Below the pieces are notes generated by a model, which saw nothing but the letters and a program-made list of their open reading frames with translations, was not told the origin of the DNA and ran no database searches. Below are positions 1 to 9,131 of a stretch of DNA of 36,190 nt, in pieces; position 1 is the first letter of the stretch; every line of letters begins with the position of its first letter. The stretch is taken from contig NZ_JAINWI010000026.1 of the NCBI RefSeq assembly GCF_021021435.1, positions 1 through 36,190 of the forward strand, read 5' to 3'. A program made the position numbers and the translations under genes. Source of the stretch: Seohaeicola saemankumensis. GTDB taxonomy: Bacteria; Pseudomonadota; Alphaproteobacteria; Rhodobacterales; Rhodobacteraceae.

Positions 1-2
1 AG

Positions 3-398
3 GCGATCCACGCGGCGCAATCAGGCGAGTTGCCGTTTCCGAAGCCGGGGGGAGGGGGATCGCAAGGCACGCTGCCGCTGAGTGTGCGCGCCATGCCGAT
101 GACGCCGCCGTCGGATGGGCCAGGGGGAACAGAAGCCGATGTGGAGAGGGCAAGCCAGGCTGGCGATGGTCAACCGTCAGGCCAAGCCGACGCCGCTCCA
201 AAGAAGACCGCGCCTGTCGTTCAAGCCGTCATCGCCGAGGAACAGCGCCAGATGGAGATGGATTTTGGGGGCCAGGTTGCGGATGCTGAGACAGTGGGCG
301 TGGATGATGGGGCCCAGATGCGCTCTGCTGTCGATGGATTGGATGCAATGGAAGCGATGCTGCAGGAGGAGGGTGGCAAAAAGCCAATTCATCGGTAG
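3..398 (+). CDS. 3' end of an unrecognised protein (5'-truncated by the window)
   Basis: The frame is open from the first bases of the window and ends at the TAG at 396-398, so this is the C-terminal part (about 131 residues) of a longer protein. The TTG at position 30 is probably internal. The visible sequence is Gly/Pro-rich at first, then acidic and Ala/Glu/Gln-rich, with a charged tail ending KKPIHR. This looks like a disordered or coiled tail with no motif that I recognise. It sits beside a ribbon-helix-helix gene and strong inverted repeats, so the C-terminus of a relaxase or other transfer/replication protein is possible, but that is a guess from context only. Confidence 0.5.
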   Translation, partial: AIHAAQSGELPFPKPGGGGSQGTLPLSVRAMPMTPPSDGPGGTEADVERASQAGDGQPSGQADAAPKKTAPVVQAVIAEEQRQMEMDFGGQVADAETVGVDDGAQMRSAVDGLDAMEAMLQEEGGKKPIHR

Positions 399-957
399 GG
401 CGGTGGGCATGGTCCGACGGTCATAGAGGGCGGAAAGCAGACTAATGGCAGTGCAGCAAGACAATGGCCGCATTGGCCTAAAGCAGAAGCTCAACCGTCC
501 GGAGGCTGGCGAGCGCCCATATCAGCGTGGAGGGCGGAGAGCCGCCTGGCGGCAGCGCGGCGGGGCGAGTAAAACAGGCTCGGATTGCAGTCGCTGATTC
601 GAACTGTAGCTAACGGGGCTGTGGCTTCTTTGTCGGGGAACTACGTCCCTTGTTCGTAGGTAAGAATAATTTCCTCAACAGCAGCGACCGCAATCGGCTT
701 GACCCCGCCCGCCGGGCCGACAGAGCTACATCGTAGCAAGGTGGCCGGGTCCACGAAGGGAAAGCATCACTATATGTTCTTTTTTGTTCTGATAAGGTAT
801 CTCCGCATGCCGATCAGAGGCAGACGACTGAAGCGCGAGGTTCCTTTGTGGAAATCCACATTTCTGGCTTTTTGGATTGCACGAAAGCCAGAAATATGGA
901 ATTCAGGATGCGTTATCGCGGTCGAACAGGGACGGTCGCCAAGAAAAGGGGGGCCGA
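399..957. other. Intergenic region with inverted repeats; no convincing gene
   Basis: This stretch has no supported gene. A 49-codon open frame begins at the ATG at 445 but has no recognisable product. The notable content is the dyad symmetry at 847-895, just upstream of the ribbon-helix-helix gene. There is also a T-rich tract around 776-790. The combination of a backbone gene end, dyads and a small DNA-binding protein resembles an origin-of-transfer or partition/operator region. Confidence 0.4.
847..895. repeat. Two adjacent perfect inverted repeats (candidate oriT or operator)
   Basis: Positions 847-860 form a perfect 6-base dyad (TGTGGA, 2-base spacer, TCCACA). Immediately next, 860-871 (ATTTCTGGCTTT) and 884-895 (AAAGCCAGAAAT) are perfect 12-base arms separated by 12 bases, and the symmetry continues outward (CCA/TGG) after one mismatch. 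The repeats end about 60 bases before the start of the ribbon-helix-helix gene. This is the kind of site bound by relaxosome accessory proteins or by a self-regulating small DNA-binding protein. The function is inferred; the symmetry is seen directly. Confidence 0.55.
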
Positions 958-1149
958 ATGGCCAGGAACCAGCCAGTTGGATCCGACGACGAAAGCGGCC
1001 AGGAACCCGAAAAAGGGGTCTCGCTGAACTTCAAGGTAAGCCCGGAATTCAAGAAGCAATTCAAGGGCTTTGCTGTCGCGGAAGGCATCAGCATGACCGA
1101 CCTGCTGAAGGACGGCTTCGCGCTTTCCAAAAAGGAGCGGCAGAAATGA
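958..1149 (+). CDS. Ribbon-helix-helix-like small DNA-binding protein
   Basis: A 63-residue protein. The ATG at 958 is preceded by a strong G-rich Shine-Dalgarno stretch (AAGGGGGGCC). Upstream in-frame codons lack this, so the longer reading from 877 is not favoured. After a charged, probably flexible first 25 residues comes a beta-strand then two helices (VSLNFKVSPEFKKQFKGFA, then EGISMTDLLKDGF), the pattern of ribbon-helix-helix DNA binders such as plasmid partition, relaxosome accessory or antitoxin proteins. No toxin gene follows. It lies directly after the dyads at 847-895 and before the methylase, which makes an oriT accessory protein or autorepressor the best guess. Confidence 0.6.
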   Translation: MARNQPVGSDDESGQEPEKGVSLNFKVSPEFKKQFKGFAVAEGISMTDLLKDGFALSKKERQK

Positions 1150-1201
1150 CCGCTCCGGCGGCCACATCCTTGCGCTCGGGCAGCACCCGCGCGGCGTCAA
1201 C

Positions 1202-4081
1202 GTGCAGACGGCAGCGATGACACTCGACACCCGAATGGAGTCGGCCGACTGGCTGTTCGCGATAGCGGAGGCGCGCGACCTGCCAGTCGTCGACGGGCTG
1301 GTTCCGGTCGCGGGCTACGATCACGCCGGCCGTCCGCCCGAGGAAGTCGCGATCATGGAGAAGGCGCTGTCTTACGGCGCCCGCGCGGTCTTCTTCGAAG
1401 CGGCGCGTCACGGCCGCGCTGCGGTCGCACAAGCCTTCATCTTCGACGCGGCCGACGAACCCGACGACGCGCGTTTCGCCGAGCTGCACAAGCGGCTGTG
1501 GAGTTGGGGCGGCGTCCCGCTCGTTTACCGCGCGGGCCGCGGCGCGATCCAGTTGTTCCGCTGCGCGCACGAACCCGACTTCGCCGGTCCCGACGGCAAA
1601 CCCATCTGCCGGCCGATCCGAACGCTGCTGACAGGCGCTAAGATCGCCGAGCTCGACGTCTGGTGGGATGCGGCGCGCATCCGCAACGGTACGATCTGGG
1701 ACGATCCCCACGCCTGCAGCCTGATGCTCTCCGCCCAGAAGGCGGCGCATCGGACGCTGGTCGAGGAGGTTCGTTCGCTTGCCAAGCAGCTGTCCGAGCG
1801 GCACTTGCTGTCGCCTAGGCTGCGCCGAAAGCTGCTGATCCTTTCCCTCCTGATCGCCTATCTCGAAGAACGCTCGGTACTGCTCCCGACCGATTTCAAC
1901 CAGGCGCGCCAAGGCGCAGGGCGCTTCTTCGAGATCCTCGGCGACGGCCCGGCATTGATCGCGCTGCTCGAGGCGCTCGAAGAGCGTTTCAACGGCCACG
2001 TCTTCAAATTGACAGAGGAAGACCGCGCGGCGCTGTCGGCGAGCACCGAGCTTGCCAGCTACGCCCGGTTGGTCGAAGGCTATGAGGACAGCTCTGGCCA
2101 GCTAAGTCTCTGGCGGCTCTATTCGTTCCGCGATCTCCCGGTTGAGCTGATTAGCAATATCTATCAGCTCTTTGTCAAGGACGCGGCAAGTTCCATCTAC
2201 ACGCCGCCCGCACTCGTGCGCCTCATGCTTGAGGAAGCGCTGAGCTGGGAACGGCTCGACCGCTTGATGGCCGGCGACGGCGTCATACTCGACCCGGCCT
2301 GCGGGTCGGGCGTGTTCCTCGTCGAAGCCTATCGGCGGCTCGTCCTGCACTGGCGCTGGCACCACGACTGGGCGCGCCCCGGCGTGGATGAGCTGCGCCC
2401 GCTACTCCAGCGGGTTCACGGGATTGACCTCGAAGAGGGCGCGGTCGAACTTGCCGCTTTCAGCCTCTGCCTGAGCCTCTGCGACGCGCTGCAGCCAGAG
2501 GAAATTCGCTCGAGCGTCAAGCTCTTCCCGCCTCTCGCGGGCACGACGCTCCATCACAGCTGCTTTTTCGATGCTAAGGCCAGAAGGCTCGTCGGCGCGC
2601 CGGTCGCCGCCATCCTCGGCAATCCGCCATTCGAATCATCGCTGCCGACTGCCGGCGCGAAACGAAGCTACGCCGCCTACAAAAAGGCCAACGGCGCGCT
2701 TGCCGACAAGCAGCTTGCCTATCTCTTCCTCGACGAAGCGATGGAGCTCCTCGCTCCCGATGGCGTGCTGGCGATGGTCGAGCCTTCCGGCTTCCTCTAC
2801 AATCAAAACGCGCTTGCTTTTCGGAAGTCCTTCTTCAGCCGCTGGCGGGTCCGCGAGATCCTGGACTTCGTCTCGGTCCGCGGGCTCTTCAAGAAGGGCG
2901 AAGCCGACCCCAAGATCGTCGTGGTCATTGCCGAAGCCAGCAAGCCGTCCGTCGACGGCCGACTGCTCCATGCCGTCTTTCGCCGCAATGGCCGCGCCAC
3001 GGCCGAGCAGGGCTTCGACATTGACTATTATGACCTGTTCTGGCTCCGCAATGCCGATGCCGAGCGGTCATGCGATATCTGGCGTTCGAACTTGCTCGGT
3101 GGAAATCGTGTACGGGACTTTGTCGAGCGGCTTCGGAAATTTCCAACGCTGAAAGACTATGCCGCCAAGCAGGAGTGGGATTTCGGGGAAGGTTTCATCG
3201 CGGGTCTCAGTGGCGAGTCCGCGCCGGCCGACCATCTTGTTGGAAAACCGCTGCTGCCGACGAGCGCACTTTCCGAAACCGGACTGGACACGAGTTTTCT
3301 TGAGACCGTGCCAGATCGACCGATCAAGCGGCCCAAGACCGAGCGCCGCTTCACGCCGCCCTTTCTCCTGATCAAGGAGAACGATGATCTACACCACGGT
3401 GTGTGGGCCGGCCACTATCTCGCCTACAAGCACCGCATCGTGGGGTTTGCCGCAAATCAGCGTGACATCGACAAGCTCAGAGCCGTTGAAGCGTGGCTGC
3501 AACGTGAAAGCACCGCGTTGCGGGCCTATGTCGCGGCAGTCAGCGCCAGCCTGTTCGTCCAACGCGCGACGGCGATATTGGGCGCTGATATCTACGCTTT
3601 GCCTTATCCCGAAGACGAGGACCTCGATCTCAGCGAAAATGAGCGCATCGTCGCCCAGGATATCGTGACGCATCAACGGGATTTTATCCGGCTCGGCGCT
3701 ACCGCGCCGGTAATGCGAGCAGCGCCAGACGATGCTCTTGCTGACTTCGATGCCGTGTTCGCCCGTCAGCTCAACACCGTCTACACCCGCAATCCGATAC
3801 GCCCGCTCGAATCTCAGCGGTGGTCGGGCGCGATCTGCAGAGCTTATACGTTTGGCGATGGCGCGGTGGACTGGTCGGGAGCAGATGAGCTGCGCGGCAG
3901 GCTCGATGTGCTCCTCCACGAGCGCCGCGGCTCGGGTCTGACGGTCACCCGGATTATCCGCCTTTACGACAAGGGCTTCGTCTTCCTACTCAAGCCCGAC
4001 CGGCACCGGTTCTGGACCCGATCGATCGCGCTGCGCGATGCCGATGACGTGCTCGCCGACTTGCGCGAGCAGGGCTTCTAG
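1202..4081 (+). CDS. N6-adenine-specific DNA methylase, Type IIG/Eco57I-like
   Basis: This 959-residue protein carries the marks of an N6-adenine methyltransferase: the S-adenosylmethionine motif I in ILDPACGSGVFLVEAY (about residues 361-376) and the catalytic motif IV NPPF in ILGNPPFESS (about 475-484). The long C-terminal half would hold the target recognition region, as in Eco57I/TaqI-type or Type I/III-related methylases. The first 300 residues are a helical domain without a nuclease motif that I can see. The start is uncertain: GTG at 1202 or ATG at 1217, neither with a strong ribosome binding site, and the frame stays open back to 1109. The next gene, 1 base downstream, encodes a candidate nuclease, so the two probably act as a restriction-modification or related defence pair. 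Confidence 0.85.
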   Translation: MQTAAMTLDTRMESADWLFAIAEARDLPVVDGLVPVAGYDHAGRPPEEVAIMEKALSYGARAVFFEAARHGRAAVAQAFIFDAADEPDDARFAELHKRLWSWGGVPLVYRAGRGAIQLFRCAHEPDFAGPDGKPICRPIRTLLTGAKIAELDVWWDAARIRNGTIWDDPHACSLMLSAQKAAHRTLVEEVRSLAKQLSERHLLSPRLRRKLLILSLLIAYLEERSVLLPTDFNQARQGAGRFFEILGDGPALIALLEALEERFNGHVFKLTEEDRAALSASTELASYARLVEGYEDSSGQLSLWRLYSFRDLPVELISNIYQLFVKDAASSIYTPPALVRLMLEEALSWERLDRLMAGDGVILDPACGSGVFLVEAYRRLVLHWRWHHDWARPGVDELRPLLQRVHGIDLEEGAVELAAFSLCLSLCDALQPEEIRSSVKLFPPLAGTTLHHSCFFDAKARRLVGAPVAAILGNPPFESSLPTAGAKRSYAAYKKANGALADKQLAYLFLDEAMELLAPDGVLAMVEPSGFLYNQNALAFRKSFFSRWRVREILDFVSVRGLFKKGEADPKIVVVIAEASKPSVDGRLLHAVFRRNGRATAEQGFDIDYYDLFWLRNADAERSCDIWRSNLLGGNRVRDFVERLRKFPTLKDYAAKQEWDFGEGFIAGLSGESAPADHLVGKPLLPTSALSETGLDTSFLETVPDRPIKRPKTERRFTPPFLLIKENDDLHHGVWAGHYLAYKHRIVGFAANQRDIDKLRAVEAWLQRESTALRAYVAAVSASLFVQRATAILGADIYALPYPEDEDLDLSENERIVAQDIVTHQRDFIRLGATAPVMRAAPDDALADFDAVFARQLNTVYTRNPIRPLESQRWSGAICRAYTFGDGAVDWSGADELRGRLDVLLHERRGSGLTVTRIIRLYDKGFVFLLKPDRHRFWTRSIALRDADDVLADLREQGF

Positions 4082-4082
4082 T

Positions 4083-4799
4083 ATGTTGGCTGACGAGGGA
4101 GAGCGCCGGACGCAGGCCGGAACGCTGGACAGCGAGGTCCATCTTCCGGGCGAGTGGATGAATGCTCTCATCGGCTTCATTGAAAGCGTCCTACCCAGTT
4201 GGCGCGATGATCCCCGCCGGCCCGCGCAGACTGGCGAGGACGCCTTGACCGCGCAGCTCTGCGCGAAGCTCGCCAGCGCCAGCCGGCACACGCCAGGCTG
4301 GGATTTTCTGCAATTCCGGCGCGAAGAGCCCGACACCGCCGATGGCCGGCGCGCCATCGACCTCGCCGTCGCGCCGAGCGGCTCGGTTATCTGGATCGAA
4401 GGCCGCGAATATACCGAGTACCAAACGCTCCTTCCGATCGAATGCAAGCGGCTCCCAACCCCAACGGGCCACAAGCGGGACGAACGCGAATATCTCTACA
4501 GCCGTTTCAGCACGACCGGCGGCGTGCAACGCTTCAAGGCGGGACATCACGGTTCGTCACACGATCGGGCGGCGATGATCGCCTACGTGCAGGAGCGAGA
4601 CATCCCATCGTGGGCGGTCCAGCTCGACGACTGGATCGACGGTCTCGAAAGCGACGCCGTCGAGGGCTGGTCTGCCGCCGACAAGTTGTCGCTCCTAGAG
4701 TATGATTCGCCATCGCGCGTGGCGGGCCTCACTTCTGCCCACACACGCAGTTCGGCGCTTGGCGGTATTCGGCTCGATCACCTCTGGATCGAGATGTAG
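4083..4799 (+). CDS. Candidate PD-(D/E)xK nuclease partner of the methylase
   Basis: A 238-residue protein whose ATG at 4083 follows the methylase stop by one base, so the two are probably translationally coupled. A longer reading from 4038 lies inside the methylase gene and is not favoured. The middle of the protein has an RAID strand (about residue 98-101), a gap of about 35 residues and then the strand LLPIECKRL. This D...ExK arrangement is typical of PD-(D/E)xK nucleases. The rest is rich in charged residues with a Trp-containing C-terminus. I infer it to be the restriction or effector subunit of the pair. No close family could be named. Alternatively it could be a DNA-binding helper with a degenerate nuclease fold. 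Confidence 0.55.
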   Translation: MLADEGERRTQAGTLDSEVHLPGEWMNALIGFIESVLPSWRDDPRRPAQTGEDALTAQLCAKLASASRHTPGWDFLQFRREEPDTADGRRAIDLAVAPSGSVIWIEGREYTEYQTLLPIECKRLPTPTGHKRDEREYLYSRFSTTGGVQRFKAGHHGSSHDRAAMIAYVQERDIPSWAVQLDDWIDGLESDAVEGWSAADKLSLLEYDSPSRVAGLTSAHTRSSALGGIRLDHLWIEM

Positions 4800-5073
4800 T
4801 GCGGTCGCATCGCCGACTTGAAGCTCATTGGGACGAACGGCCGCTTTCGGCGATCCGAAGGGAGATCCCGGTCAGTCTTCAACGTCCGACATCGCGAACC
4901 TTCTGATCGGTCCAATCGGGTCTCTATTTTCAGATGGGCGCTGTCAGCCAGAGGCTGGACGCCAAGCGTAGCTGACGCTCCGCAGCCCGAAATGCCGCGC
5001 CCCGTATTCAACGGACGGTCCGGGGAATGCCGCCGCGCAGCACCGGCGAGGCTTGACCGTCCGCAAAGGGCCG

Positions 5074-6150
5074 TCACCGTCGCCCAAGCCGTCCCAGTCT
5101 CGCCAGCTGCGCCAGCATTTTTGATCCCGAGTCTGCGGATCCTGTGCTGCCTCCGGAATCCGTCTGCCCCATGCCTTGTCTCACAGGCATCTGCTGTACC
5201 CCGAAGAACTGTCGCGCCCTGAGGGCTGCATATTCTGCACCGCTCGCGCCTCCGATCAAATAGCGGTTGTAGGTTTGCTGGCTTCCCATGGCGGCGCGGG
5301 CGAAACTGTATCCGCCACCGAGGCCGCCGGAGAGTGCGGGCATCATGATGTTGCCGGAGATCGCGCGGACGATGAAGGGTGTTGCGATTATGAACCCTTT
5401 GGCCATGAGCACCATCATAAAGAAGGGTATAAGCGCGCCGATGTTGGAAGCCCCTTCCGGATCACCCAACTCGCCGATGAGAGCCGAGGCCACCCCAGTG
5501 ATGGTCGCGAAGACCCCTGCGACCACGATAGGGTAGATCGCGAAGGAGATAAGCGCGGATAACCAGCGCGCGAAATAATCCTTGGTCACCTCGAAGAGGG
5601 TCAGGAAAATCATCACCGGGGCGATCCCGATCAGAAGCGCGATCATCAATCGGGAGGCCACGAGGATGAAGGCGGCCAGTCCGCCGAGGATCGAGAGCAG
5701 AAGCACTCCGACGATGTCGAGCATGGCGCCAGCCATCCAGTTCAGCTCGGACCCGGCGGCATTCAGGTAATCGCCGAGCTCGGCGATCAGCCGGTCGAAT
5801 TCTTCAGCGAAAGTTCCAGAAGGCCCCGGGCTGCCGCCGCCGACGGAGGCCACGAGCGCGCCCGCGATACTGTCGATCCCATAGAGAATGGCAGACGAGA
5901 AGGCGTTGAACTGCATCCAATTGGTCGCGAATATCCCGATGAGCCCGATCTTGACCGCGAGCCAGAAGGCTGTGTGCCCATCCATGGCCCGATATTGATA
6001 GATCATGTTGATGCCGACGAGGATCACCACCAGAGTTGTCCCCAAAACCAGGAGCGTTCCGACTGTTTCCGCAACCGCACCAAACTGGGTTTCGGCAGCG
6101 GTGTCGAGATAGGCCTGGGAGGTTTCAACGAAGTAGGTGACGACACTCAT
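5074..6150 (-). CDS. virB6: Type IV secretion inner membrane protein VirB6
   Basis: 358 residues with at least five hydrophobic segments (about residues 29-50, 62-82, 141-165, 166-188, 195-217, 236-262) and a central periplasmic loop rich in Gly/Ser/Pro, the layout of VirB6/TrbL proteins that form the inner membrane part of the conjugation channel. The C-terminus is Gln/Gly/Ser-rich and ends in LARLGRLGRR. It is the last gene of the virB operon, 12 bases after the small periplasmic protein. Placing virB6 at the end rather than between virB5 and virB8 is a rearrangement relative to the Agrobacterium order. The 274 bases downstream (4800-5073), between convergent genes, show no gene. Confidence 0.85.
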   Translation of the reverse strand: MSVVTYFVETSQAYLDTAAETQFGAVAETVGTLLVLGTTLVVILVGINMIYQYRAMDGHTAFWLAVKIGLIGIFATNWMQFNAFSSAILYGIDSIAGALVASVGGGSPGPSGTFAEEFDRLIAELGDYLNAAGSELNWMAGAMLDIVGVLLLSILGGLAAFILVASRLMIALLIGIAPVMIFLTLFEVTKDYFARWLSALISFAIYPIVVAGVFATITGVASALIGELGDPEGASNIGALIPFFMMVLMAKGFIIATPFIVRAISGNIMMPALSGGLGGGYSFARAAMGSQQTYNRYLIGGASGAEYAALRARQFFGVQQMPVRQGMGQTDSGGSTGSADSGSKMLAQLARLGRLGRR

Positions 6151-6162
6151 CGCGGGGCTGCC

Positions 6163-6573
6163 TTACCAATTGGCTGCGGCGTCGCAGATGGCCTTGGCGG
6201 CAGTTCGTGCGGCGTTGGCGCGGCGGTTGTAGCCATCAGAAGCTTCGAGCATTTCCCACCGTTCGTTGCTCGCGTATTTTTCCCGAAACACGCCCTCGGC
6301 CGCGTCCCAGGAGGGGAACCGGGTGCCGCAGTCGCAGCTGCCGGTCTCGACGATGCGCTCGAGGTTCTGGGCGCGGTAGATGTCCTGTACCAACACGCGC
6401 TGATAGGCTTGGCGCAGGGAGATCTCCTGCATCCATACGGGTTCAGCGGGCCGGTTCGGACAGACGTCAAAGCTGCGATCGAGGGTTGGCACTAGGTTGC
6501 GCTCGGCAACGGCGAAGGTAGGCGTCAGGCTTAGGGCCAGCGCGGCCAAGGCGAGGTGCTGCGCCTGCCTCAT
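6163..6573 (-). CDS. Small periplasmic protein of the conjugation operon
   Basis: 136 residues with a clear signal peptide (hydrophobic LALAALALSL, cleavage expected after FAVA). The mature part has three Cys (C38, C80, C82) and a CDCG pair in the middle. It overlaps the DUF4177-like gene by 4 bases (ATGA), so it is translated as part of the virB operon. I do not recognise a named family. It resembles the unnamed secreted proteins found beside virB6 in Rhodobacteraceae plasmid conjugation clusters. A role in stabilising the periplasmic channel or pilus base is inferred from position only. Confidence 0.7.
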   Translation of the reverse strand: MRQAQHLALAALALSLTPTFAVAERNLVPTLDRSFDVCPNRPAEPVWMQEISLRQAYQRVLVQDIYRAQNLERIVETGSCDCGTRFPSWDAAEGVFREKYASNERWEMLEASDGYNRRANAARTAAKAICDAAANW

Positions 6574-6764
6574 GCCGTGGCTCCGGCGGGTGCGGTCTCA
6601 CGCTTCAGGAAGACCGTGTGCCCGACATTGGCGAATTCCGAGGAGCTGATCGACACCACCTCCCAGCCTTCTGCACCTTTGGCATTCAGGCTGGCCTGCA
6701 TGTCGGCAAGGCTGGTCTTACGAGTCATGGGAAAGGACAGGATATCGTATTCAAAGGTCTTCAT
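6570..6764 (-). CDS. DUF4177-like small protein
   Basis: A 64-residue protein with the short pattern typical of DUF4177: an N-terminal strand (KTFEYDILSFP), an 'L(N)xxGxEGWEVVS' core (LNAKGAEGWEVVSISS) and a final strand ending in an FLKRE motif. Its ATG overlaps the virB11 stop codon (ATGA), so it is coupled to virB11. The family has no established function. Its presence between virB11 and the periplasmic protein suggests an accessory role in the secretion system. Confidence 0.7.
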   Translation of the reverse strand: MKTFEYDILSFPMTRKTSLADMQASLNAKGAEGWEVVSISSSEFANVGHTVFLKRETAPAGATA

Positions 6765-7747
6765 GGGGAAATTCCAATCTCAGTTGCGCCGGGCAGGTAG
6801 AATTCGGTGATGCCGCGTTTGCCGTCATGGCGACCGGCCTGGATGATCACATCGATGGAATTTTCGATGTACTGGATCATGTCGGCATAGGTCATCGGGA
6901 TCTCGGTTTTGAGTGCTGCGATCGCGAGGCGCTGCACGGCCAATTGCGGGGTTTCGGCATGGAGCGTGGTCATGGAGCCGCCATGGCCGGTGTTGATGGC
7001 TTCCAGAAAGGTCATGGCCTCCTTGCCGCGCACCTCGCCCAGGATGATCCGGTCGGGGCGCATGCGCAGCGTGGCGGTGAGAAGCACATCGGCGGTCTGG
7101 AATTCCGCGTCGCGATTGGCGATGAGGGTCACGGCATTTGGTTGGGTCGGCAGAAGCTCGGCGGCTTCTTCGATGGTGACGATGCGTTCCTCGGCCGGTA
7201 CGTGAGAGAGGATCTTGCGCGCGGCCACGGTTTTGCCGGTGGAGGTGCCGCCCGAGACAATCATGTTGAGTTTGTTCTCGACGCAGAAGGCCAGCGCATC
7301 ATCGATCAATCCGGCAGCCACCACGGCGCGCAAGGCGCGCTTCTTTTCCACGCGCAGGTCTTCGAGTTTGCGTTCCTTGCCGTAGAGAAAATCGAGCGCA
7401 ATGCCTTCGAGTGGCAGGCTTGAGAAGAACCGCAGGCTGATCGACATGGCCGAGAGCACGGCGGGCGGGGTGATGACCTGTGCGCGGATCGGGCGACCCT
7501 TATAGGTTATCGAGACCGAGACGATGGGGCGGTCCTTGCTCATCGTGGTATTGGCCGAAGAGGCGATCTGGTTGCCGAGGTCCCTGACCTGAACGCCCGT
7601 CAGCTTTTGATCCAGCGCCCGCATGAAATGATCGCCCTGGAACTCGCCCCAACAGGTCCCGTCGGGGTTGATGCAGATCTCGATGACATCGTCGCGGGCG
7701 GCGGCGTCGATCCGGTCGAGCGAGGTTTCGAGATAGCTCAGCGACAT
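6761..7747 (-). CDS. virB11: Type IV secretion ATPase VirB11
   Basis: 328 residues starting at the ATG at 7747, four bases after the virB10 stop; the GGAGA in the last codons of virB10 serves as ribosome binding site. The Walker A motif GGTSTGKT, the Asp box VTIEEAAEL, the LRMRPDRIILGEVRG segment and the late HGGSMTTLHA His box identify the hexameric secretion ATPase that drives pilus assembly and substrate transfer at the inner membrane. Length is normal for the family. A longer reading from 7810 would overlap virB10 and lacks a ribosome binding site. Confidence 0.95.
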   Translation of the reverse strand: MSLSYLETSLDRIDAAARDDVIEICINPDGTCWGEFQGDHFMRALDQKLTGVQVRDLGNQIASSANTTMSKDRPIVSVSITYKGRPIRAQVITPPAVLSAMSISLRFFSSLPLEGIALDFLYGKERKLEDLRVEKKRALRAVVAAGLIDDALAFCVENKLNMIVSGGTSTGKTVAARKILSHVPAEERIVTIEEAAELLPTQPNAVTLIANRDAEFQTADVLLTATLRMRPDRIILGEVRGKEAMTFLEAINTGHGGSMTTLHAETPQLAVQRLAIAALKTEIPMTYADMIQYIENSIDVIIQAGRHDGKRGITEFYLPGATEIGISP

Positions 7748-7751
7748 GGGC

Positions 7752-9131
7752 TCAGAATATCTCCAGATCGCGGTCGACCATGACCGTGACGCGGGCGCCC
7801 TGGTCGACATAGATGACGGGGCCGATGGAGAGGTAATCGCCTATGACGCTGTCCGTGGCATCTGCCAGATCATCGCCCACGTCTTCGAGAACGTCGGCCG
7901 CAGTCTCATCCTGGACCTCGGAGGCGGCGGCACTGGGTGCGGCAGAAATCAGCGAGATCAGGGCGGCCGACCCGAAACGCTCGGCGAAGCGTGTGTCCAC
8001 GAAACCGGTGACGCCAGAACGGCCCAGTTCATCACCTCCAAAGGAGCTGATCTGGACGGTCTGGCCCGCGGGCAGGATGATCCGGTCCCAGGCGATCGTG
8101 ACGCGGCGCTGCGCGATATCGACGCCCGCGCGGTAACGCCCAATGAGACGCGATCCGCGCGGGATCAGGAGGCGCACGCCATCGACGCTGTAGACATCTT
8201 CGGACACCACGGCACGGGTCTGGCCGGGCAGGGAGCTGTCAAGGGCAGTTTCCATGACGGCCTGGATCATAGTGCCCTTGATGATGGTGTTGGAGGGATT
8301 GGCGATCACCTCGGCTTGCGTCACCGTCGAGGGCAGCGCACCGTTCAGCACGAAATCCGTCACCTCGCCGAAGGTGCGTTCGGTCAGAGCCGTTTCATTC
8401 GCTCCTGAGGCACCGCCAAACGCGATGGTGGGCGAGGCGATGCGCCGCTCCTGGAAGGCGCGTTCCTCCGCGGCCCGGCGCTCCAGCTCGGCCATGCGCC
8501 GGGCTTCTTCCTCGCGGCGCAATCGCTCTTGCTCGCGTGCGCGCAGCTCATCCTCCGTGGGGCCCGCTGGGGCGGGTTGGGGCCGGCTGGCCTCGAGTTG
8601 GGCCAGTTCCAGATCCATGCGGAGTTGTTCAAGACTTCGATCCCGCGCCGTCAGTTCGTCCTGAAATCGTTGCTGTGCTGCTTCCGAGGCGGCTTGCAGC
8701 GCCGCAATCTGAGCGGTCAGCGCGTCAATTGCCTCTGCGGCGGCGGTGTCTTCCTCGACAACTGGTTCAGGGGCTTTGCGCAATTCCTCGATCTGGGCCT
8801 GCAGGGCGCTGATCTGCGCCAGAAGCTCCGCGTTGGGCTCGACGGGGTCTGGTCCGACGAACACAACCTCGGGCTCGGGCGGGGGCAAGGTCTCGATAGC
8901 GCCAAAGCCATCCCCCTCGTTTTGGAAGACGTCCGGAGTGGCCGTCGGCAAGGCTTCCTCTTCTTCGGGCTGTGAGAGGAGATAAAGCAGGGCACCACCC
9001 GAGCCGATGACGAAGACCACGACCAGCGCGAGAAGGGGCGACCGGCGCTGCGCCGCTATGGGGGCGCGGGCACTGCCTTTCTCAAGAGCGGCGAGGCGCC
9101 TTTCCAGCTCGGTGTTCTCGGTATCGCTCAT
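7752..9131 (-). CDS. virB10: Type IV secretion core protein VirB10
   Basis: 459 residues from the ATG at 9131, which overlaps the virB9 stop (ATGA). The order is a cytoplasmic head, one membrane segment (LLALVVVFVIGSGGALLYLL, about residues 34-53), a Pro/Glu-rich linker, long Gln/Glu/Arg-rich coiled coil (about 100-220) and the C-terminal TrbI/VirB10 beta-barrel domain, with SRLIGRYRAGVDIAQRRVTI and the antenna region near VTGFVDTRF. It spans both membranes and passes energy from the ATPases to the outer membrane pore. The coiled coil is long for a VirB10 protein. Confidence 0.93.
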   Translation of the reverse strand: MSDTENTELERRLAALEKGSARAPIAAQRRSPLLALVVVFVIGSGGALLYLLSQPEEEEALPTATPDVFQNEGDGFGAIETLPPPEPEVVFVGPDPVEPNAELLAQISALQAQIEELRKAPEPVVEEDTAAAEAIDALTAQIAALQAASEAAQQRFQDELTARDRSLEQLRMDLELAQLEASRPQPAPAGPTEDELRAREQERLRREEEARRMAELERRAAEERAFQERRIASPTIAFGGASGANETALTERTFGEVTDFVLNGALPSTVTQAEVIANPSNTIIKGTMIQAVMETALDSSLPGQTRAVVSEDVYSVDGVRLLIPRGSRLIGRYRAGVDIAQRRVTIAWDRIILPAGQTVQISSFGGDELGRSGVTGFVDTRFAERFGSAALISLISAAPSAAASEVQDETAADVLEDVGDDLADATDSVIGDYLSIGPVIYVDQGARVTVMVDRDLEIF

